Assembly (NCBI GenBank): GCA_965153455.1
Contig: OZ234498.1
Coordinates: 19,282,001 to 19,346,000 of the forward strand
DNA length: 64,000 nucleotides
From: Sphagnum compactum
Lineage: Eukaryota > Bryophyta > Sphagnopsida > Sphagnales
Direction of reading: 5' to 3'
In this document: piece after piece, positions 1-13,142 of the stretch
Layout: each line of letters starts with the position of its first letter
How positions within the stretch are numbered: the stretch's first letter is position 1
The notes under the pieces: generated by a model
Databases searched by the model: none
What the model saw: the letters and a program-made list of their open reading frames with translations, nothing else
What the model was told of the DNA's origin: nothing
Program-made: the position numbers and the translations under genes

Positions 1-33
1 AAGTTTCTACTCACGACGACTAGCAAATTTTAG

Positions 34-408
34 TCTACTAGGAGTCTAGGACAACCGAAACTCAAAGACGACAAAGAGGCAGAAGAAGGATGCCGATGTC
101 TGTTCACCCTTCAACATTCAGCACTTAACTCTTCAGAGGTAGACCACGCAGCCAGATTTGTAGCGAAAGCCATTCGCAAAGTAGCCACTACCCTAGACAC
201 TAAGACATTTGTTCGGTGCGAGCTCGGGGTCATTGGAGTGTTTAGAGGAGTACAATCAACAAGCCGTTGGAAGCGGCCCGGCTCTCTCGCCTGGAAGAAG
301 TGTGAAGAACTCAAAGTGGAACGGGATAATGGTAACGCGAACCCCATAAAGATCCGTGTCAAAGGTATTTCGGAAGGTAGAATTTATAAGAGAATGCACC
401 GAATGCGA
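34..408 (+). CDS. 3' part of an unidentified coding region (partial)
   Basis: An open frame of 124 codons runs from just after a stop at 31-33 to a TGA at 406-408. It has no ATG, so if real it is a terminal exon or a fragment entering from the left. The translation has a balanced, charged composition (for example AARFVAKAIRKVATTLDTKT, later PIKIRVKGISEGRIY) and the DNA is more GC-rich than the sequence to its right. I do not recognise the family. An ATG-initiated frame of 83 residues on the opposite strand (111-362) is the alternative, but it looks less protein-like. A decayed transposon piece is also possible. Confidence 0.3.
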
Positions 409-3400
409 CTTCCCTGACGTCCACAAGCACAACCTTTACAAGAAGCCGAAAGCTTGCAGACGTGCGCGAGGAAGGCTCTCCGCGACGTGTCATGACTTAT
501 TTAGTTCCAAAGATTTCATTTAGCGTGTGGCGAGGAAATGTTAAGAATTGGTCTCAGAAGGTATGTAGGTAGAAAACATGATGGAGTCCACGTTTTGTGT
601 ATTTTGAATATTGGGAGGTGCCTTTTTCCTCTGCCCTTGGGGCAATGGAGTTGGCTGGAAAAAAATTTCCTAAATATTTAAGGGTATATCGTTTTCGAGG
701 TAATGAAGTAATAAAACTGAACATAGTAGCTACTAATTGTAAGGTGTATGGATACTTTGCAGCTAGTCAAAGAGGTTACAAGCGAGTTGCCAAGCAGACA
801 GATAGTGAAAGTTGTGTGGTTGTACATGTACAGGAAGGAAGAGGAGGAGGAGGGTTAACATCCACAAGCTGTTACAGAGTCTTGCTGTGAGATTTTGCAG
901 AAGGTTGGGAGAGGTTGTGAGTTTGCTATGACATTAGGCTTTTGTGGATATGATGGAATAGGGTGTGGCTCCTTCAATGTCCTACATTATGGCTGTAGAA
1001 TTGCAGCAATGTTCTTGGAACAAATTGCCTTCATGAAGGCTCCAGGCATTTTTTTCTGTGTATGGTCATCAGTAGAAATGTCATACCATTGCATATATAT
1101 CATACCATTGCTCATATATGCCCCCTTTTAAAGAAAATAAATGCCAATTCTTAAGACTCATATGCAGCCCAAAATGTAAGTATTGATGTATTTGGTCTCA
1201 CACTCATAACAAAGTTGCTCATGCCTCTGTAGATATCAGTACCAGCTAGTCTGGAAAAAAGGGTTGGGAACAGTTTGGTATTAAAACAAGAACATACTAG
1301 GTGCACCACTGGAGCAAACATGTATTCATCAAGATTTAAACTTGAAGGTTTTCTCACCTAACCTCAGGCCTTGGTATATAACATTTTTTTATACCATTCA
1401 GGCCATGTAGTGGGTGGGTCAAAAACAAAACGTACCTGCCAGGCCCAATATAAAGTTAGGTATCCACATCAGTTTGGTCCAATTCCAGAATTTTTTACCT
1501 GACCCTTTATCTGGTAACTAAATCGTAGTAAGTAAATGATTCTCTCCCCCCCCCCAAGGTTTGAAATTTGTGAGTGATGGAATCAAATAAGATCAGTAGC
1601 AAATTTTGTGTAGGGTAAAGTCTGCTGAGTGTCAGCCTCATTCCTGTAAAGCTTGTCTATAAGGGTTAACAGAGTGGCTAAAATAAATAAAATTCTTGTG
1701 ATACCTGCTGAATACTTGTCAAGTATCACCAAAAAAAAAATAGTAAAAAATGATGATTGGATTTTCAAAAAATGAAATGCCTACCTCAGTGGTCATCATG
1801 TTTTTCATCATGTTATGCTATGTAAGGATACTGTGATAACATGAAACGAAACTGTGCAGGTTTTACATAATGCCAAATCCAGAAGGTGTGGGTGGGTAAA
1901 GAGGGTGAGGGTGAGATAGCTGAGCAAAACACCAAAACCTTAAAAGAAGGGTAGATGTACATAGAGGATGGACATGCAAGTAAGGAGGAAGTGCATGATG
2001 CATAGGTAATGTGGGCTAAAGGTGAAAATAACATGGAAGATATGCAAAATTATGATCAATTTGGTGCAACAAACTAGGAGAGTAGTCATGATGAGCAACC
2101 TTAGCCAAATGAGTAAGAAATAAGTGTTGTGTCACCAAAAAAGGGAGGGGTGACTTGATTCAAACACTTTGTAATAGAATCAAAGTTTGCCAACTTAATG
2201 GTTACACAACAAATCAATGAATAGAGCAACATGTATACATCTCCAAGTTGCTAAGCTTTCAGTTTTGTCGTTTCAAAATACAACACAAAGACAAAGGACT
2301 CAAAGGATTAGATCACTCTTGATCTCCTCTCAAGAGCCAACTAGGCATGAATGTCATAGCTTATTTGTAACAACAACAACATAATGACGGACTAATTTCC
2401 CATTTCCATCATATTCCTCCCTTTGGAAGTTGAACAAAGAAGAATACGAAACTAGACATTGTAAGATTTGTTTTTCATAACCCACAAATGCCCTTAGCTT
2501 CTCACTTTCCTCGGAGCTCCAACGACATTACTAGTACTCTTATCCAAAACAAATTGTCTGACAGTTACGCACAAAACCCATAAGACCTTACAACAACAAA
2601 ATGAAGACTGCCATCATGCCTGCTCATGAGATCTCTAGACTCTATCGTCACTTTCCTTGGACAGACTTGAACTTAACTTCTAATACTAAACTTTCTGCAC
2701 CCTGCTTGAAGCTCGTAGCACAACAAAAGAATTTGCTCCAGGGAAGGTACAGAAATTCAATAGAGTGGCATTCTTCCCCAGCTGTTTAGCACACCACCCT
2801 AAACACACCAAAACTAGAACAATGCAATTTCACCAATTTGGAAGTAGAACTTAGCTCTCTCAATCTAGCTTTCCCCCTTTGTAACCAGCATCTTATAACC
2901 TCTCCTCTACACCATGCATCCGCCCTCCAAAAACCACAACACCTACCATCACCAAAAGACGTAATTCACATTCCCCATAAAGTACATCAACAATGCAGCA
3001 AGGAATCCGCTTCATCGCCGAAACTAGTGCATTCCTACTGCTCCATTGAAGAACAACCATCAAACACACCCATCAAACACATTAACCTGCAAACAAACAA
3101 ACAACACCCAAACATTAAAAAAAACACAAGACATCAAACTTTCGACATGCACACTTCTTGATGATGAATAACCGTTCCATATTTTGTCATCATCTGCCCC
3201 CATCCAGAATTAAGGTTTCAATTTCCCATCCATGCTCATCCAAAGGAAATTTTGACACTGTTTCAGGTTACAGTTGGTTCAATAAACCTGTGGTAAACCA
3301 GATAGAACTTAGAAAGGAGTGAGAAGCCATGCACAGGTGGTGCCACACTGAAGAGGGGAATTTTGAGGGCACTAACAAAAGAGCGCACTGTAAGGAAAAA

Positions 3401-5940
3401 GGTAACGCAATGGAAGAACATTGAGATGTCAACTTTCCTCAAATGGCAGTGTCTTTTGTTCTTCATGCATCATTTTGTCCTTCCCATCATGGCATAGGTG
3501 TGGGCGACAGGTGTGGTAGTCTGTTTTTAAGGCTACAGGATGAGAATCAACTGGGTAGAGGACTTCAGCTGTGTTTTGAATGCAGCAGAATGGAGGTTTT
3601 TGAACTTGTGCCGTTTTCTGTTTCAAAAATAGAGTTATCCATAAAGCACCCCAAACTGGGGGTAGTGGCCTCCAGTTTTGCCAAAACTGGGGATGAAATC
3701 AAAAGTCAAGATGAAAACATTACACATGAAAAAAGAGGGGATCAGACTAGTTCTTTCACCTTAAATTGATCCTCAGAAGAGTTTCACCCCAAGTCTTGGA
3801 TTTGCCTTACCTTTGTCTTCACTGCTGCTGCTGTTCTTCATTAAATCAAGTCTTGTCAAAATAGAATCCTGCAAATCTTGTGAATTAATACCCAGTTTCA
3901 TTAAACGGTGTCCAGTTTTTAACACTTTATAGCTACACTCAAATTGGGGACAAAACAGGGATTACAGGGTCAAATTGGGGCCCAAACTATATGAACAACT
4001 CTCATAAATTGCTGCTTGATGCATCCTTATGTGATTTCTTGTTTTTGATATCAGGAGGAAAGGAGCTTGGCACTACATTTGCTATGAATTCTAAAAGTGG
4101 ACATGGTCTGTTGTTTGAACTAAATGAGTAACTTGTGTATCACAGCTGGTATGTGACCTGCTAGCTGTTATAAATCCTACATTATAGGTCTCTGTGCGGT
4201 CTGAGCGAAAATCAGATGCATCGAAGTCAAAATGAGCAGCATTTGCATGTATAATCTGCATGGGTGAGAGTACAACAAGAGAGTCTCCATTTTTGTTACA
4301 TAACATTATGATGAACTGACATAAAAAGGGCAAGAACTCTTTGGAGTCACAGGCTACAGCGACTTAATATAACTGACTTTCTTGGGAAAGGGGCAAATTG
4401 CAGATATGGAAGTGTACACTAGAACTCATAAATGAGTACATTAATGCCTTATGATTGATGCACATTACTAATATATATGCAAAGCTGATAAGGTCTGAAT
4501 AATGTCATTACCTTTGTTCAATTTTGATCTGATTGTGGAGGTAGCTATGCAATGTGGTTGAACCAGCCCCAATGAAGATGTAACTTACAAAACAATATAC
4601 ACAAAAAAACATAATTCCACATATTCAGGTAGTGGATTCAAGGAATTATTTTTATTTATGGTGTACATTACATTTGCACAATCTTCATAATGTACACAGA
4701 TGCAAACTTCCCACATTGACTCTCCCCACTCCAAGAAATCATCCAACCACCTCAAGTAACCTTGTAATTATTCTCATAATCACTAAGTGGAAAAACAAAC
4801 AAATGAATACACACGTGTAAATGCACTATCAAAACAAAAACGAACACATCAAAAAACATATATTGATCCAAACTCAAAACAAGTATTTCTCACAAGTTTG
4901 CCATGTTGCATGAGAACCAATTGCCCCCACCCTGAATAATACATGGCTATGAAATTAAGCTTTCAAAGGGTCTCATACTCTCGTAACATTCTATGACAAG
5001 TGACATTCTGAAATTTTGATCCATTGAACAAAAATGAATGAAAATGACTGTCCCATTTGACTTCCACGACCATTTTCTTAAAAAGTGAAGACTCTACAGT
5101 TGGGTTTAAGCTGAAGGGGGAGTGATGCATTTAATGCTTTTTTGTTGTCATCTATTATTGAAGTCAATGGAATTTTTGGTGGATTCTCAGCCGTTCTCTC
5201 CTTCACAATGGAGTAAATATTTTATGTAGGAATTTTTCCTTTGTGGATGGCAGATATTCCAGAGCTTGAGTACAAGGTGCTCAATTTCTTAACTTCCAAT
5301 CTGCTCAAAGTTTGTGTTTGGCTTTGTTAGTGTAGGTCTTCTGCAAATTGGTACTTATGCCACTCCTTTTCCATAGTTGCTGGGTTGTCTTCAACTTGTC
5401 AACTGGTTGTGATCTGAAGACTCAGGGATGGGCTTTGAGACACATAAATCCAGTGATGGGGCTGAACCTAGTCACAGAGCAAGAAAGAGATCCGTGTTAG
5501 CAGAACATTGCAGGGAATGGAGGAGGTTGCTAAAGGAATCATGTAGTATGATGAACTTCTCAGTTCGTAGGTGTTCAGTTGGGCATGGGCACTGCACTTA
5601 ATCACCACTCTCCAGGCCACATAATTGCAGAGTAGTGAAACAAGTTATGTTAGAGTGATCTTATGACATATAATCTTGGTTGATAATAGACAACACGAGT
5701 ACAGTCATAACCTTGTGAGATTGCTGATGAAGTGTCAGGACACAGCATAGATCACCTTAATCACAATAGCAGCAAGAAATTACTATAACTATCCACTAAC
5801 TTCATTTTGAAAACTCTTATTCAAAACAAGTTCTCTACTTTTGAGGAGAGACGAGACTAAAATGGACCTGAATATTAACAGTTAGATGTAGCATGTAACT
5901 CTCCAGAGGGACTAAAGTTAGAATTGAATGAAATTTCACA
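409..5940. other. Stretch with no gene found
   Basis: Only short open frames under about 110 codons occur on either strand, with no recognisable domain. A C-tract lies near 1543-1554. The part closest to 5941 should contain the 3' UTR and terminator of the minus-strand hydrolase gene, but no boundary is visible. Confidence 0.5.
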
Positions 5941-8900
5941 CTAACATCCTGAAATCAAACAGGCAGAGAATTGGTGATCACATACAAGAGCTGAGCTATG
6001 AGTAGTAATCTTCCCAAAACCTTGAGGATTCATCAGGCAGACTTGTGTTGCAAAATCAGTGTGCGAATATACTAACTTGTTCTCACCAGTATATAAAAAT
6101 TTGTTGAACCAACACATTGCTTCCTCCACCATAGTCTGTGTAATGGCATGTTCGAGTCCTTCCTCTGCTATGAACTGCACCAACCACATTCAAGTGCATC
6201 AAAGACTTAGCTTGTTCAGAGACTAGCAAACCCTGTGATCATAAATTGTTATCAAGAGAACACTCTGTGTGAAACTGCAGTTGTACCTTGAAGTGATGGG
6301 GCACCCCCATGCTGGCATATACTTCCATTGTTTTGTTCAAGACTCTCTCCAGGCCTCCCACTGGGCATCTAGGATCATCTTTCCCTGCAATTACATTGCC
6401 TTATGGTTAGCACCCAGCTCCAAATCCTAGCCTCTTTGAGAGACATCATCCAAGAAGACACAATACATGCACCTAGTACAGGGACAGTATACAAAATTAG
6501 ATGATGCTCCATTCCATGAAAAATTTCACAATCAGGTCTTGAACTTTAACTGGGCCCTGTCTGCCCCTTCCCCAATAAAACTGTTTGAAGCATTGATTTA
6601 TACTATTAGGGATTCTATCTGCAAAGTTTCACTACAGATTTCAGAGATTTCCATTTTCTGTGATATTCCAAGTGTCATACAGCAAATAAACTTTGCAGTG
6701 TGAGAGAAGAGGTCCAAACCCCAATGTGCATTTCAACTAATATGTTGCAAAACCGATCTCAAAGGCATTTCATGGGCCAGGAAATTTGGATGCCTAAATT
6801 CAAAAGCTCCATTCCAAAATCAGAAACAAACCATTGCATATAAGAAGAGGGCGAGGTGCAATGGCTGGAATGGTGTGAGGAGAATCAAGCTTGTCCATTA
6901 TACCAGGTGCAATTCTTTCCCAAACCTGCAGCCTACAACACAAATCAGCGGCTATATAGTAGTTTACAGGTTGGCAAATGGCCACAAAATGCAGATTTGG
7001 CAGTCAACAAATCCAACACCATCTGACATGAATTTCTGTATATGCAAACATTAATAATATGAGAGGGACAGTGAAAACTTTACAGCAGCCACAATCTCAG
7101 TATCAATGGTCTCTCTACCGAAATCTTGTGCTGCAGCTGTTACAGAACCCCATCCCCATGCTACATCTTAACATCAAGGATGTGATATTGAAAGTTGAGA
7201 GAGACAGCAATCACAAAAGTATCCAATCTACTTGAATAATACTCACTTCAACCCTAAAGAAACATGATGCAACCAATTAGTGGAGGCAGAGCAAACTATA
7301 TTCAAAGTGTAAACATTATCAGATGCACATAAATCTATCATCACTCACCCTGAAATGGGTATGGAATGGTGGCCACCCGTGCATGCCATTGCTCCTTACT
7401 GATGGCCCATCCAAAAGACTAATATCCAGCAGGGTAAGATCAGAATTGTGATGCTTCCAAACATCTGAATAGTGTTCACATATCTAACTCACATAGAGGT
7501 ACCTCAAGTTCATTTAGAAAGTTGATGAAGCCCTGACATTACAGAACAAAGCTAAATTAAGGACATAGAACAGTAAAATTATGACATGTTTTGAGGTGAG
7601 AAGTGCAATCTCATTCCATGATTGTTGGTCTCTACTTACATCCTCACAATGTTCATGATAAAAATCGTAAAATTAATGGACAATTGCAGGATATGTGAAT
7701 CAATATGGCTACCTGTACACCAATCAGGGCGACAGCCACAGCAATTCGTGGATCTGCAGCTGCTGCAAACCATGTGTTCATTCCTGTATTGTGAGGCAAC
7801 ATCAGTTTCTTGTGTTTCCAAGCCAATTCACACATATGTGGCCATTACCTTCAAGCAGACTCAAATAACTCATTGAAACACAAATGTGAACCTAATCTTT
7901 TGATGATTCCCATATGCTCTACAAACTGGGTGTTAGGAGCATACAACTGGGCTTTCCTGTAGAAATTCTAGCTAGTCAAAGAACTGCATAAGCTGTTATA
8001 AGCTCCAAAACTACAATCATGGAGGAAATGAGCACCCTGTCAAACCCATCTGCTCATCTCTGCACAGATCAAAGAAGATACTACACCGAATGTCTTAAGG
8101 GCGGGACAACAAACCTCCAAGTGAAATTCCCATCATTCCAATGTGTGCCGGATCAATATCAGGCCTTGTAGTCAAATAATCCAGTACCTTAATGATGTCC
8201 CATACCTGAGAAAGTTCAACACCAAAAACTCCAAAACTCAGTCATAACAAAATGCTGACATTGGAGCTAAATACAGAGTATCATAACAATGCTGGTTCTT
8301 CAAACTTACTGTATCAAATATGAAAGGCATTTCCTCGCCAGTTTCCCATGCAGCAACTAATGCCTGTTCCCGTACATCGATATCCTTAGCTCATCAGCTT
8401 GAAAAACGTGATCACGTCCACTCTATACCATTCTAAAATACCATAGCAGCTGGCTATGTTGCAAAATTCGAACAAAAGTGTGGAAACTTCAGCTTACTTC
8501 AGCGTAGGCATGAGGGGCATGTCCCCGATCCCCATGATGACGAGCGTCAATTGCTACAGTCACATAGCCCGAGGAAGCATAAGCCTGTCAAATAATCAAA
8601 TGTCAAAAACCATGACAAATCCCAAGGGGTATAAAGTTATAAACCCCACAATTAGTCCTGGGTTTCAAACCCAATGCTGTGCAGGTGAAACTCCTGCAGG
8701 CCCTCTGCCAATGAGCTTGACTTTGGGGGTGCCAACGGCTTGTCAGGTCGGGTCTGCTGTTGTGCTTCTCAAAAAAGAAAACCATGACAAAATCTATGGT
8801 TTTGGGCCTAGGTACGTTTTAGTGGTTCACCAAGCCCAAAATCCAAGCAAGAAAAACTCAGCGAGGAAAAAAGGCATGGCAAAGGTGTAACACTCAAGCG

Positions 8901-11186
8901 CCATGGAACCTCATGCTGCTGCACATGCAATTTCAGGGAACCTTCACCCTGCAGTAGGCACTGCCCACAGACGTGCAGATATGCTCAGGGGAAAACCGGA
9001 ATGAACTCCACCGCACCATGGAAGAACTATATCATTGGGACTTTTTTTTTGTTAAGACTAAAAGCACCATGACTGGGTTTTGGCACTCATGAGTAGCCAA
9101 ATCCCATTCAACATCTTAGATTTAGCTTTTATTTTCAAGTAATGATACCTTAACTGGTCATGGTGGATTTGTGTGTCAAACAAGTTGAAAATTCTAATGG
9201 ATAATGGATGCCAATGGAGTTCACAAAGGTGGAAGCTCAACAGTAGATTCTATGTGCATAATAGTTGAACTAGTGGAAAAAGATAATTAATCGTATATGG
9301 GCAAGGAGAAAAAATTTATCGACTGGACTAGAAAGATTGATAATCAAGAATGATAGAAAGATTGATAATCAAGAATGATAGTGGATGAAATGAACGGTGA
9401 AAAAATGAACTTTTTTAAAAGTTGAAATCCAATGTTAATGATGATGAAAATCAAAGCTGAAAACTATGGAAATGTAATGAAATGGATTAAATAAAGAAAG
9501 AGACTACAAAAATAAAAAAGACGACAATGAACATAAATTAAGCAATAGAAATGGAAAATAAAAATGAAAACTCGATGACATGTGAAAATCTCTTATCATA
9601 TGTGTTGACCAATACATCAAGGGAAGTCGGACCTGCTCATGAACAATTAGGGCAGGCTCTTCCAAAATATTAAGGTGGGGGGCCCTCTAGTGAGTACAAC
9701 CAACCTTGCAGAGAGAACGCTAAACCTGCTTTCCCCCCCCTCCCCCCCCTAAATCGAACTTTGCCGGGTGTCAGAAAAAGGAGTGCGACGTCTGCACAGT
9801 TTTGTCATAGGGTCTGATTGATAACCTGAAAAGTGAAAATAAATACAAATTTGGGGGAAGTTGTTTCAAGGACCAAAAAGTAGGCGAATAATTCATTATA
9901 GTGATGGGTTCAAATCTCATGATGAGTTGTAAAACATATCAAACCTTTTGTTTTGTGAGAATATCTGAACATGAACCACACGGTTCTGGGCAAACCCATG
10001 CAAGGCACCAAATGATAAGAGCTCTGAAGTTCATTGGGGGAGAGGTGGGGGCGATACGAGATAACCTCCTGTCAAGACTCGCCTTGGATGCATTTAATTT
10101 GTTGTAACTTACCTTGTTGTAATTTACCTTGTCTATAGCTCTTCACAGAGGCCTAACAAAGCAATACCTGTCACTGTACAGACTACTTTAGCGAATAAAA
10201 ATAGACCAAGATACCACGTGCAAAACAGAGATCTGTGGTGTAGTCAAAAGTAATTTGCCTACCTCCATGAAGGGCCTCATTGTCTCCTTGCTAACCCCAG
10301 TGCTGTGCAGACACACCACCGTCGGCCTTCGTGCCGTCACCTTGTTAGACGTCTTTGGCCTGATTATTAACAGCGGCACCCGTCCTTGCTCCCCTTCCTG
10401 CACATCAATGCAAGCAACACACCATATTGAACTTAAAAACGTTCTGGAGACATTGAAGACGACCTACAATTCCAATCACTGTACCAAATTGTGCACGAGA
10501 CTGTAGTGACGAAAGTTGCAACAACACTTTCTTGCAGTAAGATCATCTTATTTGCCAAAACAAAAAAAAAGGTTGCAACAACGCAAGTGGGTGAAATGAA
10601 ATGTGAGCTTTGATTTAAGACAAGGCGTACGGTATGGAACTTGCCTCAGTGGTTAAGATGAGGTTCTCCTCTTCAAGATCCTGCTCATTGTCACAGCAAT
10701 CTCCTTTGGGACGCAGTCCGACAACCTGCACGTGAAATCAAAAGTTTAAATTTCTATGCAATCAAGACGAAAGAACTGGGCTTTCTGGCTACTAGCTACG
10801 ACTCTCATAGTATTGTCATTATATGCCGCTGCTGGAATGCGAGGAGGCAGGATCCGATTCATAAGTTAACATACCAATGGATTTGATGAAGAAGCTTCTT
10901 GCTGACAGTAGGGTTTGTGTGGGTTCGCTGGATAAACCTGCAGTGGTACTGCAACAAAAAGAAAAACGCAAAAAGTAGGTCAGAGTATGGTGGTGAAACT
11001 CAAGGTCTACATCGAAGCTATATAAGCTCCCTGGTTTGTCTGTACAACTTATAAATTACATCCAACCGTGCAATAAAACTGCTCTTGTTAGACAGGTTTA
11101 TGTTAAGCTAACTGACCTTGTTTCTTCCTTCTGCTATTCAACACCCGCAGCAACTCCGCTCTCACCTGCTCATACTCCTGTACTCC
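5941..11186 (-). CDS. Serine alpha/beta-hydrolase, dienelactone-hydrolase/acyl-peptidase-like plant family, 13 exons
   Basis: Exons in transcript order: 11186-11117, 10948-10875, 10725-10645, 10397-10263, 8584-8498, 8363-8310, 8205-8115, 7783-7713, 7418-7349, 7136-7084, 6925-6832, 6384-6287, 6174-5941. They join in frame to 403 residues. Visible motifs: HSTG (about 106-109, oxyanion-hole strand), AIDARHHGDR (about 131-140), nucleophile elbow GISLGG with Ser195, GMNTWFAAAADPR, IAPRPLLICNG before Asp296/297 (KDDPRCPVGG), and the likely catalytic His335 in GLEHAIT. The layout matches the plant At5g25770-type alpha/beta-hydrolases; the substrate is not established. All introns are GT-AG except the one after 10645, which starts GC. 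The first exon has no ATG: the frame stays open upstream to a stop at 11313-11315, so an additional 5' exon is likely. About 50 residues follow WFNKFL; a GTGAGA there could be a donor to a further exon. Confidence 0.88.
8585..10262 (-). other. Large intron 4 of the hydrolase gene
   Basis: At about 1.7 kb it is by far the largest intron of this gene. It holds a palindromic GGGTTTCAAACCC near 8662, a direct duplication of about 26 bp (AGAAAGATTGATAATCAAG) at 9329-9380, and a C-tract pair at 9731-9750 that would be a G-rich run on the transcribed strand. These suggest at least one transposon insertion, but no ends were identified. Confidence 0.6.
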
Positions 11187-11303
11187 CTGCACCTGATCCG
11201 AAATTCCAGTTTTATTTTCCCTGTCATGCAAATTTGCTTTCGTACAACTCCCTGTGTGCAATGTGGGAAAGCTCTCAGTTATCCCTGTTAGAAATTCCCC
11301 TAA

Positions 11304-11349
11304 GAACCAATGTCAAAGGGAAAATTCGTTTCCCCCTTGACATTGGTTC
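11304..11349. repeat. Strong hairpin upstream of the hydrolase
   Basis: The left arm reads GAACCAATGTCAAAGGGAAA and the right arm is its complement apart from one or two bulged bases, leaving a loop of only a few bases around TTCG. It lies upstream of the hydrolase exons, just beyond the last in-frame stop. The flanks contain several copies of ACAGGGA/TCCCTG, so the hairpin may be part of a small foldback transposon in the 5' UTR or promoter. Confidence 0.7.
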
Positions 11350-12630
11350 ACAGTACCCTTCCAGATGGCATAATGAACTTTCCTGTGAGGCTCCCTGGGA
11401 ATGTTGCAAAACTCCCTGTGTTGCACAATTCCCTGTTACTTGTGTTTTCAGTCTATTCTTTGAGGGAAAGTTAGACAATTTTCCCACAAGGGAATCATCC
11501 GAGAGCTCCTTGTTGAGAGCTAGAGAAAATACTGCACTCCATCTTCACCACCCATATACTATAACCCAATGCTGCACGCATTTCTAGAACGACACGCGCT
11601 AGAAACTTCCAACTTCTAGTCCAACCTCTAGAATCAACATCGACTGATATCTCTCTCTCGGAAGAATGATAACGTCCCACGAACTGGCCGAGTCAATATG
11701 AAGGTAAGTCTTCCCGGAGTATACGGAAGATTCATGAAAACTAATTCGAGGTCATATTATTTTGGACACTAGAAATTAAATCTCTGGAGACACATCATCC
11801 GGCACCACAAGAATGGATGCCATGAATTTACCATAGTTGCAAATCAGACGTTGGCGTAGTGCGTGCGTGGATACAACGTCGGTTTGACGAGTAGCGCTTG
11901 ATCCACTTGATGATTCCAGTTCAGTCCACTGTGTGCTTCTATCTCTCGATCTTACTTCTCTCTATATGAGCGCTGCGCAAATTGTTTCCTTTGATGCGTT
12001 TGTGTCCAGATTCTGTCCGAATTATAGGAGCCCGTTCTGTTTTCCGAAATGCCCTTCAGGTTCTTCCGCTCTGTACGGGTGCGTCCAGATACACTACGAT
12101 ATTTATTGGAGGTTTTTTCGTTTGTGGAATTTGCTTCGTCTATTGCGTGTGCAGCTCTCGATATTTCTCGATACGACTGCGCAAAATTCTTTCCTTCGTT
12201 TTATCCCTCTGTGCCGAGATTCTCTGTCCTGCTGTGGGGGCCATGCAGTGCGTATACGTGTGATTTAGTCCAAGCATTCTGAGTTCCGACGCTAAAACTG
12301 CACGAACGTTAGGCAAGCAGGAAAGTTGTTGCGGCGCCGCGTGGATGACCCCACTTTTACATCTCTTACACCAAAGTCGTAGAAGTACTGACTGGTGCAT
12401 TGCAGTCATATTACCCTCATGGCTGTGGCTACATCGGTTCCTCAAAAACAGGCACACGGCAGCCCCTGTCTTGTCCCGGCCAGTGTTTTTTTTAGGTATT
12501 TTTAAATGTAGCCTAGGTACCGGTCATCTCTAGGAAGATTTAGCCAAACTAGTGGGCTCCCGTGCCTGCAAGGCACGACACGACACTGGGAAAAAACTGG
12601 GAGTCCAAAGGAGACCCCAAAGAACCCCAT
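11350..12630. other. Upstream region of the hydrolase gene
   Basis: No convincing coding exon was found. This interval probably holds the promoter, the 5' UTR and any missing first exon of the minus-strand hydrolase. One candidate ATG frame on the minus strand at 12241-12140 is short and ends in a stop without a good splice donor. GTGCCTGCAAGGCAC near 12562 is a small palindrome. Confidence 0.4.
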
Positions 12631-12808
12631 AATTGGACGGAACTTACGAATACATAAATATTTCATCCTCATAATCAATCCATCCAAAACTCTAAGTGGA
12701 CAAAACTACAAAATCTTTAATATTTCATCTACATAATCATTCCTCCTAATTGGACGGAACTACAAATACATGATATCTCATCCTCATAACCACCCATCCA
12801 GAACTCTG
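12631..12808. repeat. Tandem repeat, three copies of about 58 bp
   Basis: Three diverged units start near 12631, 12696 and 12748. Shared words are AATTGGACGGAACT (first and third), TATTTCATCCTCATAA (TATTTCATCTACATAA in the second) and CCATCCAAAACTCT. The array directly precedes the GC-rich block at 12835-13125. Confidence 0.75.
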
Positions 12809-12834
12809 AGCTACAAACGTATAATATTAGAACT

Positions 12835-13125
12835 GCCGGGTTTTCGTGCACAGAACTGCCGGGCTTCACGATCTGGATTTCAGGACCTCGACCAGACGGA
12901 CGGACAGGCGGGTCCCGATCTGGGTTTCAGGACCTCGACAGTCAGGACCTCGACGCTCGGACTTGCCGGCCCGGTCGACCGGACTTGCCCTTGGGACTGC
13001 TACTCTTCTCCTGTTGCTATTACTGTTTTTTCCTCAGGAGCTGGGTTTCAGGACCTCGAGGCGTGCGCCGGGCCCGGTCCGCGTGAAACCCGAGCTCCGT
13101 CACAGACGGACAAGGCACTTTATAT
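12835..13125. repeat. GC-rich block with repeated TCAGGACCTCGA
   Basis: A block of about 290 bp is much richer in G+C than its surroundings. TCAGGACCTCGA occurs four times (near 12881, 12928, 12942 and 13046), three of them as TTTCAGGACCTCGA. CTGCCGGG/TTGCCGG and GACGGAC words also repeat. No long open frame with recognisable content crosses it. Confidence 0.7.
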
Positions 13126-13142
13126 ATAAGATTTGGCTATAA

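Noticed and set aside
8456-8890. Plus-strand open frame of 144 codons
   Set aside because: It lies antisense over hydrolase exon 5 (8498-8584) and runs into its intron; no domain is visible and the minus-strand exon is well supported.
11036-11587. Plus-strand open frame of 183 codons
   Set aside because: It crosses the hydrolase first exon in antisense and the hairpin; composition is not protein-like.
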